Part shown: piece by piece, positions 1-5,012 of the stretch
Layout: each line of letters begins with the position of its first letter
Position numbering within the stretch: the first letter of the stretch is position 1
Assembly (NCBI GenBank): GCA_023484185.1
Contig: JAMDBC010000122.1
Location: forward strand, 1-5,012
DNA length: 5,012 bases
Source of the DNA: Chloroflexota bacterium
Lineage (GTDB): Bacteria; Chloroflexota; Anaerolineae; Anaerolineales; Villigracilaceae
Direction of reading: 5' to 3'
Made by a program: the position numbers and the translations under genes
Notes under the pieces: generated by a model
Told to the model about the DNA's origin: nothing
Database searches by the model: none
The model's input: the letters and a program-made list of their open reading frames with translations, nothing else

Positions 1-123
1 CTTGCCCAACAACTGCGACACTTTCGTGATCGCCGCTGTCAGGGTCGTCTTGCCATGATCGATGTGACCCATCGTCCCTACGTTCAAATGCGGTTTGTTG
101 CGCTCAAATTTCTGCTTCGCCAT
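1..123 (-). CDS. tuf: Elongation factor Tu, N-terminal fragment (runs off the window)
   Basis: This is the first 41 codons of EF-Tu, the GTPase that carries aminoacyl-tRNA to the ribosomal A site. The ATG at 121-123 opens [20 protein letters not shown], followed by the P-loop GHIDHGKT at residues 19-26, the G1 motif of translational GTPases. The start is supported by a strong Shine-Dalgarno, AAGGAG (130-135), 6 nt upstream. The gene continues beyond position 1, so switch regions and domains II and III are not visible. It lies 33 nt after the fusA stop with no promoter or terminator seen between, so co-transcription with fusA is the simplest reading. A small oddity is Met18/Ile21, where most bacterial EF-Tu proteins read GTIGHVDHGKT. 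Both are conservative changes. Identity is secure from motif and context; whether the genome has a second tuf copy cannot be told here. Confidence 0.96.
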   Translation of the reverse strand, partial: MAKQKFERNKPHLNVGTMGHIDHGKTTLTAAITKVSQLLGK

Positions 124-156
124 AACGAACTCCTTATATATGAAAAAAGAAAACGA

Positions 157-2229
157 TTATGCTTTGAGAATTTCTTCTGCGACCGACTGCGGTACGGCTG
201 CATAGTGGTCAAATTCCATACTGAAGACACCGCGGCCCTGTGTGGCCGAGCGGAGTTGGGTCGCGTACCCAAACATCTGTCCAAGCGGCACCAAGCCGCG
301 AATAGCCTGAGCATTGCCGGGACGAACATCCATGCCTTGAATACTACCGCGACGGCTGTTCAATTGGCCCATCACATCGCCAAGAAACTCTTCCGGCACA
401 ACCACTTCAACTTTCATCATCGGCTCAAGCAGGACTGGTCCGCCTTTGTTGAAGCCTTCTTTAAAGGCCATGGATGCAGCCATTTTAAAGGCCATTTCGT
501 TCGAGTCAACTTCGTGATAAGAACCATCCAGTAGTGTGACTTTCAAATCTACAACTGGATATCCGGCCAGAACTCCGCTTTCAGCTGCTTCTTTGATACC
601 TTTTTCCACTGCCGGGATGTATTCGCGCGGAACTGTACCGCCCCTGACTTTATCTTCAAATAAAACGCCAGAGCCAGTTGCCCCGGGTTCCATTGAAATG
701 ACAACGTGACCATACATACCACGGCCCCCGGATTGCTTGGCATATTTGTAATTGACTTCCGCCACAGGACGAGTGATCGATTCACGATAAGCTACACGTG
801 GGGCACCGACATTGGCCTGTACACGAAACTCGCGCAACATACGATCGACAAGAATATCGAGATGCAGTTCACCCATCCCGGAGATAATAGTCTGGCCGGT
901 ATTCTCATCCGAACGAACACGGAATGTGGGATCCTCCTCGGAGAGTTTCCGAAGTGCTTCGCCCATCTTTTCCTGGTCAGCGCTGCTTTTTGGTTCAATA
1001 GCGATTGAAATAACGGGCTCGGGGAAGGTAATATTTTCAAGCACAAGCTGTTTATTATCACAAAGCGTGTCGCCGGTAAAAGTTTCCTTGAAACCCAGCG
1101 CCGCTCCAATATCCCCGGAACGAACTTCGGTAATATCCTCACGACGGTCGGCGTGCATACGGATCAAACGTCCGATACGTTCGCGCTTGCCCTTGGTCGA
1201 GTTGGTCAGCATCTGACCCTGTGAAACAACACCGGAATAAACACGGAAATAAGCCAAACGTCCAACGTAAGGATCAGTTACAATCTTAAAGACCAATGCA
1301 CTCAACGGTGCATCGTCCCGTGTAGGCAATTCAATAGTAAGTTCTTCGCTGCCTGGTTCAGAACCTTTAACTGAAGGAATATCCAACGGTGAAGGCAAAT
1401 AATCGATGACAGCATCCAACAAAACCTGTACGCCTTTATTTTTCAGGGATGATCCACAGAAAATAGGGTAGGCTTTATTGGCCACAACGGCTTTACGAAG
1501 CGCCGCTTTAAGTTCAGCATTGCTGATCGAGGCAGCTTCGAGATATTTGACTGTTAGTCCATCGTCAAGCTCTGCAATTTTCTCGATCATGGTATGGCGG
1601 GCTTCTTCAGCGGCGCTCTTCAAATCTGCGGGGATCTCAACAACCTTTGGATCTTTGCCAAGATCATCTTCGTACACAATAGCATTCATTTCAAGAAGGT
1701 CAATAACACCCTTGAAGGTGGATTCGCTGCCAATCGGCAGTTGCATCGCGATGGGATTCGCCCCGAGGCGGTCAATGATCGATTGGATGGTGCGCTCAAA
1801 AGAGGCGCCGATACGATCCATCTTATTAACGAAACAAATGCGCGGGACCCCGTAGCGGTCCGCCTGTCTCCAGACGGTTTCACTCTGAGGCTCCACGCCT
1901 TGAACTGCATCGAAGACAACCACACCGCCATCAAGGACGCGCAGAGAGCGCTGAACCTCGGCGGTAAAGTCAATATGACCAGGCGTATCAATAACATTGA
2001 TCTGATAGCCCTTCCACTCAGCAGAAATAGCCGCTGAAACGATCGTAATACCGCGCTCGCGTTCCTGTTCCATCCAGTCAGTGACGGTCGTGCCGTCGTC
2101 CACCGAACCAATACGGTGGGTCTTCCCGGTATAGAACAAGATACGCTCGGTAGTTGTCGTCTTTCCGGCGTCAATGTGGGCAATGATCCCAATATTGCGA
2201 TATTTTTCCAGCGGATATTCGCGTGCCAT
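157..2229 (-). CDS. fusA: Elongation factor G (EF-G), complete, 690 aa
   Basis: EF-G is the cytoplasmic GTPase that drives tRNA-mRNA translocation and, with ribosome recycling factor, splits ribosomes. All G motifs are present: P-loop AHIDAGKT (17-24), switch I RGITI (59-63), DTPGH (81-85, with the catalytic His85), NKMD (135-138) and GSSLKNKG (259-266). A G' subdomain fills about 155-255. Domain II follows at about 290-400, domain III with GMGELHLDI (451-459), domain IV with [12 protein letters not shown] (500-511) and the tip loop YHEVDSNE with His572, and domain V to the end. At 690 residues it is about 14 shorter than E. coli EF-G, within family range. The ATG at 2227-2229 is chosen because the N-terminus [18 protein letters not shown] aligns with the family. 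Its Shine-Dalgarno is poor: the nearest AGG lies 13 nt upstream. Its place between rpsG and tuf marks it as the main translational EF-G rather than a paralogue. Confidence 0.97.
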   Translation of the reverse strand: MAREYPLEKYRNIGIIAHIDAGKTTTTERILFYTGKTHRIGSVDDGTTVTDWMEQERERGITIVSAAISAEWKGYQINVIDTPGHIDFTAEVQRSLRVLDGGVVVFDAVQGVEPQSETVWRQADRYGVPRICFVNKMDRIGASFERTIQSIIDRLGANPIAMQLPIGSESTFKGVIDLLEMNAIVYEDDLGKDPKVVEIPADLKSAAEEARHTMIEKIAELDDGLTVKYLEAASISNAELKAALRKAVVANKAYPIFCGSSLKNKGVQVLLDAVIDYLPSPLDIPSVKGSEPGSEELTIELPTRDDAPLSALVFKIVTDPYVGRLAYFRVYSGVVSQGQMLTNSTKGKRERIGRLIRMHADRREDITEVRSGDIGAALGFKETFTGDTLCDNKQLVLENITFPEPVISIAIEPKSSADQEKMGEALRKLSEEDPTFRVRSDENTGQTIISGMGELHLDILVDRMLREFRVQANVGAPRVAYRESITRPVAEVNYKYAKQSGGRGMYGHVVISMEPGATGSGVLFEDKVRGGTVPREYIPAVEKGIKEAAESGVLAGYPVVDLKVTLLDGSYHEVDSNEMAFKMAASMAFKEGFNKGGPVLLEPMMKVEVVVPEEFLGDVMGQLNSRRGSIQGMDVRPGNAQAIRGLVPLGQMFGYATQLRSATQGRGVFSMEFDHYAAVPQSVAEEILKA

Positions 2230-2270
2230 TCTTGCTAATCTACCTGTCTCTTAAAAATTTCCTCGCACCA

Positions 2271-2738
2271 CTAGATACGGTAATGGGAGAAAGCGCGGTT
2301 GGCTTCAGCCATCTTGTGTGTTTCGTCGCGTTTACGAATTGCCGCGCCGGTTTCGTTGGAGGCGTCAATTAATTCGGAAGCGAGTTTGTCAGCAAAGGAT
2401 TTCCCGCCGCGCTCGGTTGCCGCGCTCAAAATCCAGCGCAGCGCCAGGGTCAGGCGGCGCTCCGCGGCTACTTCCATTGGAACTTGATAGGTAGCACCAC
2501 CCACACGTCGCGGGCGGACTTCCATGGCCGGAGAAACGTTCTTGAGCGCCGCATCGAAGACTTCCATCGGATTCTTCTGGGTGCGCTCTTTGATCAAATC
2601 CATAGCATTGTAAATCACGCGCACGGCAGTGCTTTTCTTGCCGCGCTTCATCACATGCTGCACCATGGTTTGAATCTGCACGCTGTCATAGCGCATATCT
2701 GGCGGAACGGGCCGCCGTTCAGGACTTCCACGTCTCAT
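2271..2738 (-). CDS. rpsG: 30S ribosomal protein S7 (uS7), complete, 155 aa
   Basis: S7 is a primary 16S rRNA-binding protein that nucleates assembly of the 30S head and lies near the E site. Visible hallmarks are the basic N-terminal arm (MRRGSPERRPVPPD), the helix with KRGKKSTA (31-38), the beta-hairpin RRVGGATYQVPMEV (77-90) that reaches the E-site mRNA/tRNA region, and the conserved C-terminus HKMAEANRAFSHYR. Length matches the usual 155-156 residues. The ATG at 2736-2738 has GGAG (2747-2750) 8 nt upstream. The spacer from the rpsL stop is only 18 nt, so the two are co-transcribed and probably translationally coupled. In E. coli S7 represses its operon by binding a roughly 100-nt rpsL-rpsG spacer. 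That spacer is absent here, so any S7 autoregulation would need another site. Confidence 0.97.
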   Translation of the reverse strand: MRRGSPERRPVPPDMRYDSVQIQTMVQHVMKRGKKSTAVRVIYNAMDLIKERTQKNPMEVFDAALKNVSPAMEVRPRRVGGATYQVPMEVAAERRLTLALRWILSAATERGGKSFADKLASELIDASNETGAAIRKRDETHKMAEANRAFSHYRI

Positions 2739-2756
2739 AACTTGATCTCCGTTCGA

Positions 2757-3173
2757 TTACTTGGGGCGCTTCGCGCCGTACTTTGAGCGGGCCTGTTTAC
2801 GATTGGCCACACCAGTCGTGTCGAGCGAGCCGCGCACAATGTGATAACGCACGCCCGGCAGATCCTTGACACGACCACCACGCACAAGCACCACCGAGTG
2901 CTCCTGCAACTGATGACCTTCACCTGGAATGTACGCCGTGACTTCGATGCCATTGGTCAGGCGTACGCGGGCAATCTTGCGTAACGCCGAGTTCGGCTTC
3001 TTGGGAGTCATGGTTCGGACAACGGTACAAACGCCGCGTTTTTGCGGCGCGCCCTTGTCCTGTCGCACACGACGTTGTTTGTGACTGTTCAGCGTGAACT
3101 GTAACGCAGGAGCCTTGCTCTTTGACTTTTTATTCTTTCGGCCCTTGCGGACCATTTGATTGACTGTCGGCAC
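2757..3173 (-). CDS. rpsL: 30S ribosomal protein S12 (uS12), complete, 138 aa, GTG start
   Basis: S12 lies at the 30S decoding centre and influences translational accuracy. The sequence [13 protein letters not shown], then PQKRGVCT (43-50), [11 protein letters not shown] (56-66), [22 protein letters not shown] and [14 protein letters not shown] (98-111) is diagnostic. Lys58 and Lys103 correspond to E. coli Lys43 and Lys88 (Met counted), the classical streptomycin-resistance positions, and both are wild type. Asp104 is the residue that carries beta-methylthiolation in several bacteria. The protein is about 15 residues longer than E. coli S12 because of a basic insert at about 25-42, between APAL and PQKRG. 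Bacillus-type S12 has an insert at the same place. The start codon is GTG (3171-3173), confirmed by the family N-terminus and by GGAGG 5 nt upstream. It is the first gene behind the promoter and leader at 3174-3351. Confidence 0.97.
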   Translation of the reverse strand: MPTVNQMVRKGRKNKKSKSKAPALQFTLNSHKQRRVRQDKGAPQKRGVCTVVRTMTPKKPNSALRKIARVRLTNGIEVTAYIPGEGHQLQEHSVVLVRGGRVKDLPGVRYHIVRGSLDTTGVANRKQARSKYGAKRPK

Positions 3174-3178
3174 GTTCG

Positions 3179-3183
3179 CCTCC
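3179..3183 (-). promoter_or_regulatory. Shine-Dalgarno fixing the GTG start of rpsL
   Basis: The minus strand reads GGAGG, then CGAAC, then GTG. The 5-nt spacing is close to optimal and makes the GTG at 3171-3173 the start. The next in-frame ATG (Met7) would remove the conserved PTVNQ segment. Confidence 0.9.
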
Positions 3184-3207
3184 GATTACAAATTCTTTCA
3201 CAAAGAC

Positions 3208-3217
3208 TATTCGCAAG
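3208..3217 (-). repeat. CTTGCGAATA direct repeat, copy 2 (in leader)
   Basis: This copy is identical to the 10-mer at 3338-3347 and lies 130 bp downstream in the direction of transcription, immediately after the 14-bp hairpin. It has no properly spaced -10 box, so it does not look like a second promoter. Confidence 0.4.
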
Positions 3218-3255
3218 AAATGAGACCATCAGATACAACATTGATGGCCTCATTT
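3218..3255 (-). promoter_or_regulatory. 14-bp RNA hairpin in the rpsL leader
   Basis: On the minus strand the arms are AAATGAGGCCATCA (3242-3255) and TGATGGTCTCATTT (3218-3231), separated by a 10-nt loop. Thirteen positions pair as Watson-Crick and the eighth as G-U. On the plus strand that position would be an A-C mismatch, so the helix is complete only in the rpsL-sense RNA. The 3' side continues into CTTGCG rather than a clean T-run, so it is a poor intrinsic terminator as it stands. It ends 44 nt before the rpsL start codon, too far to mask the Shine-Dalgarno directly. It could be a protein-binding site, a pause or attenuation element, or a stabiliser of processed mRNA. Confidence 0.7.
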
Positions 3256-3322
3256 GTAGTTGCCATTGGGCGTTGTTGGGCGGGAGTTAATGCCGCCCGT
3301 CTTTCTCAGGCAACGGCGGATT

Positions 3323-3351
3323 ATTCTAACATGTGGTTATTCGCAAGTCAA
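3323..3351 (-). promoter_or_regulatory. Sigma70-type promoter of the str operon
   Basis: The minus strand shows -35 TTGACT (3346-3351), a 17-bp spacer, and -10 TAGAAT (3323-3328). Each box matches the consensus at 5 of 6 positions. The -10 is preceded by TGT, giving an extended -10 (TGn) element. The sequence between the -10 and the expected start (around 3316) is AATCCGCC, with a GC-rich end, as often seen in stringently controlled ribosomal promoters. The -35 lies 13 bp after the rpoB stop codon, and the A/T-rich stretch before it overlaps the end of rpoB. Orientation and position fit a promoter for rpsL-rpsG-fusA-tuf, which would then be transcribed both from here and by read-through from rpoB, since no terminator is visible between them. 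Confidence 0.85.
3338..3347 (-). repeat. CTTGCGAATA direct repeat, copy 1 (in promoter)
   Basis: This 10-mer overlaps the last two bases of the -35 box and continues into the spacer. An identical copy in the same orientation lies at 3208-3217 in the leader. It could be a regulator site or chance. Confidence 0.4.
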
Positions 3352-3364
3352 GAATAAAAGGGCG

Positions 3365-5012
3365 CTATTTCTTTGAACGCGCAGGATGCGCGCTGCCACC
3401 TTCGCCCAATTCCATCAAGCCGGTGCCCATCTTTGGCGGATGAGTCTTCTCTTCATCCTTGCCAAACTTGACCACCTCCCCGCCTTCGTTGATCGCTTCG
3501 ACTGCAAGGCCGAGCGATTGCAATTCTTTAACCAGGACCCTGAATGAAGCCGGGATGCTTGGCTCTTCGATTTGCTCACCCTTGACGATGGCTTCATATG
3601 TATTGACGCGGCCCTGCACGTCATCCGACTTAACGGTGAGCATTTCCTGCAAGGTGTATGCGGCGCCATAAGCCTCAAGCGCCCACACTTCCATTTCACC
3701 GAAGCGTTGACCGCCAAACTGCGCCTTGCCGCCAAGCGGCTGTTGAGTAACGAGACTGTATGGGCCAGTCGAGCGCGCATGCACCTTGTCTTCGACAAGG
3801 TGATGTAATTTGAGAATGGTCATCACACCCACGGTGACCGGCTGATCGTAAGGAAGCCCCGTCTTGCCATCTCGCAATATTTGCTTCCCAAGCACTGGCA
3901 TGGGCGAACCAGTTTCACGCATCACATCCTGAGCCGCGCTGTAAAGATGTGCTTCAGCAACACGCTTTGTATAGCCGAGGCTTTCCATCCACAATCGTAG
4001 ACAGGCGCTTACCGCAGTTTGATCCGCTTCGGGGTCGCGGTGTACGGTTTCTTCCTCCAGTGGGCCAAGAATAAGCTTCTGATCATAACCGCGGTCACGC
4101 AGCCATTCCTTCGCTGCGGCGTGACGAGCGTAATCGACATCGTTCAAGCTATAGACATCATACTTGCGCTTACCGAGCCATGACTCAAGATAGAGTCGAC
4201 GCACTTCATCGTCATCTTGAATCGACTCGGGTTCATATTCCTGCTCTTTGATCCATTCCCAGGCGGCGATTACGGATTCCTTCCAGGCCTGGTCCACGAT
4301 CCAGGCGCGCGCCAGTTCAGCCTCGATCTGCTCTTCGCTGGCGCCATCGAACACAGGCGTCATGGCGCGGAAACCGAGACGTTTGGCCGCCCAACCGAGA
4401 TGGACCTCGAGTACCTGGCCGATGTTCATACGGCCCGGCACACCCAGCGGATTCAAGATGATGTCGACCGGCGTACCATCTTCAAGGAACGGCATATCTT
4501 CGACGGCCACGACCTTCGACACAACGCCCTTATTTCCATGACGTCCTGCCATCTTATCGCCAGCTGTGATCTTGCGGCGTTGCGCCACTGAGACACGCAC
4601 CATCATATCCACGCCAGCAGAAAGATCAGCATTGTCTTCGCGGGTAAAGACCTTCACGTCCACAACTTTGCCGCGTTCGCCATGAGGCATACGCAGAGAT
4701 GTGTCTTTCACATCACGCGACTTCTCACCGAAGATGGCACGCAGCAGACGCTCTTCAGGGGTAAGTTCCTTTTCACCCTTTGGCGTGATCTTGCCAACAA
4801 GGATATCGTTCGGGCCAACTTCGGCGCCTACACGGATGATGCCGTTCTCATCCAGATCTTTGATCGCGTCTTCACCGACATTTGGAATATCACGCGTAAT
4901 TTCTTCGGGGCCAAGCTTGGTATCGCGCGCTTCGACTTCATATTTCTCAATATGCACAGAAGTGAAGCTGTCGTTCTGGACCAGACGCTCGGAGAGCAGA
5001 ATGGCGTCTTCG
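3365..5012 (-). CDS. rpoB: RNA polymerase beta subunit, C-terminal 548 residues (5' end outside window)
   Basis: The frame is open from the window edge (first full codon 5009-5011, reading [12 protein letters not shown]) to TAG at 3365-3367. Residues are counted here from that first Glu. The [10 protein letters not shown] segment (about 30-39) is followed by the catalytic-cleft motif [12 protein letters not shown], whose Lys153 and Lys161 correspond to E. coli Lys1065 and Lys1073. Later come [21 protein letters not shown], with His411 equivalent to E. coli His1237, and the C-terminal clamp motif [19 protein letters not shown]. The large E. coli insertion before the catalytic lysines is missing: FTRED is joined to RRKITAGDK by only about 20 residues. 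Conversely, between TPVFDGA (218-224) and DGKTG (381-385) there are 156 residues where E. coli has about 23. After the last conserved block there is a tail of about 35 residues rich in Gly, Lys and Glu. The rifampicin-binding region lies upstream, outside the window. The next gene is rpsL, not rpoC. Confidence 0.97.
   Translation of the reverse strand, partial: EDAILLSERLVQNDSFTSVHIEKYEVEARDTKLGPEEITRDIPNVGEDAIKDLDENGIIRVGAEVGPNDILVGKITPKGEKELTPEERLLRAIFGEKSRDVKDTSLRMPHGERGKVVDVKVFTREDNADLSAGVDMMVRVSVAQRRKITAGDKMAGRHGNKGVVSKVVAVEDMPFLEDGTPVDIILNPLGVPGRMNIGQVLEVHLGWAAKRLGFRAMTPVFDGASEEQIEAELARAWIVDQAWKESVIAAWEWIKEQEYEPESIQDDDEVRRLYLESWLGKRKYDVYSLNDVDYARHAAAKEWLRDRGYDQKLILGPLEEETVHRDPEADQTAVSACLRLWMESLGYTKRVAEAHLYSAAQDVMRETGSPMPVLGKQILRDGKTGLPYDQPVTVGVMTILKLHHLVEDKVHARSTGPYSLVTQQPLGGKAQFGGQRFGEMEVWALEAYGAAYTLQEMLTVKSDDVQGRVNTYEAIVKGEQIEEPSIPASFRVLVKELQSLGLAVEAINEGGEVVKFGKDEEKTHPPKMGTGLMELGEGGSAHPARSKK

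Larger units (their letters stand above)
3174..3316 (-). promoter_or_regulatory. Structured 5' leader of the rpsL-rpsG-fusA-tuf transcript (candidate regulatory RNA)
   Basis: If transcription starts about 6-7 nt after the -10 box (near 3316), rpsL has an untranslated leader of about 143 nt. Read on the minus strand it contains an outer stem GTTGCC/GGCAAC (3309-3314 with 3259-3264), which begins almost at the expected first nucleotide. Inside it lies a GC-rich hairpin GGGCGG/CCGCCC (3293-3298 with 3278-3283, 9-nt loop). Three nucleotides further on comes a 14-bp hairpin (3218-3255). A weak A-U hairpin TCTTT-GTG-AAAGA (3194-3206) sits just before the Shine-Dalgarno. No open reading frame of note on this strand explains the sequence. 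By analogy with other ribosomal-protein operons this could be an autoregulatory leader bound by S12, S7 or another product. That is inference: the pairing is read from sequence only, and I do not recognise it as a known leader class. Confidence 0.55.

Noticed and set aside
157..200. CATAAT over the fusA stop codon as a -10 box for a separate tuf promoter.
   Set aside because: No acceptable -35 box lies 16-18 bp upstream. The short spacer and good tuf Shine-Dalgarno fit operon transcription instead.
55..534. Long plus-strand open frames opposite fusA and rpoB (for example 55-534, 1594-2037 and 4217-4591).
   Set aside because: They lie antisense to strongly conserved coding sequence and their translations show no family features. 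They are by-products of codon bias in the real genes.
2241..2260. The plus strand reads CTGTCTCTTA, the first 10 bases of the Tn5 mosaic-end/transposase-adapter sequence.
   Set aside because: The match stops after 10 bases, and rpsG-fusA synteny and reading frames are intact on both sides, so adapter contamination or a chimeric join is not supported. Coincidence is the simplest reading.
3191..3217. Possible second promoter using TTGCGA of the leader 10-mer as a -35 box.
   Set aside because: The nearest -10-like sequence (TGTAAT) is 20 bp away and weak, and it would leave almost no leader before the Shine-Dalgarno.
3160..3357. Plus-strand open frame of 65 codons spanning the rpoB-rpsL spacer.
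   Set aside because: Its content is the reverse complement of the rpsL start, the leader hairpins and the promoter. It resembles no protein I know, and it runs against all the genes of the window.
3352..3385. Possible intrinsic terminator at the end of rpoB (GCGC...GCGC followed by CCTTTT).
   Set aside because: The stem is only 4 bp with a 13-nt loop and overlaps the stop codon, so it is not a credible terminator.

Overview
The window is a bacterial housekeeping locus read entirely on the minus strand. In transcription order (descending coordinates) it holds the 3' part of rpoB, then rpsL, rpsG, fusA and the first 41 codons of tuf. This is the classical 'str' operon (S12, S7, EF-G, EF-Tu) placed directly after the RNA polymerase beta-subunit gene. 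All visible reading frames are intact. There is no mobile element, CRISPR array, tRNA or rRNA gene. The organism is a bacterium, and my best guess is Chloroflexota, Anaerolineae-like. The reasons are the style of the EF-G switch region, a long Gram-positive-type S12, and a beta subunit that lacks the large E. coli insertion before the catalytic lysines but carries a different large insertion near the C-terminus. That assignment rests on recall of family sequences, not on a search.

Layout: rpoB occupies 5012 to 3365 and is cut by the window edge. A 191-bp spacer (3174-3364) follows, the only non-trivial intergenic region. It contains a very good sigma70-type promoter (-35 TTGACT, 17-bp spacer, extended -10 TGT-TAGAAT) starting only about 13 bp after the rpoB stop. 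Behind it lies a leader of about 143 nt with at least three predicted helices, ending in a strong Shine-Dalgarno and a GTG start for rpsL. The remaining genes are tightly packed: 18 nt between rpsL and rpsG, 41 nt between rpsG and fusA, 33 nt between fusA and tuf. I see no further promoter or terminator among them.

The genes together supply core gene expression: RpoB is half of the RNA polymerase catalytic cleft, S12 and S7 are 30S decoding and head proteins, EF-G drives translocation and EF-Tu delivers aminoacyl-tRNA. The points worth following up are the structured rpsL leader (a candidate regulatory RNA, with a 14-bp hairpin whose single non-Watson-Crick position is G-U in the rpsL-sense RNA), a roughly 130-residue extra segment in RpoB with a recurring W-(I/L/M)-x4-(Y/W) motif, and the absence of rpoC between rpoB and rpsL. 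The rest is ordinary core genome.
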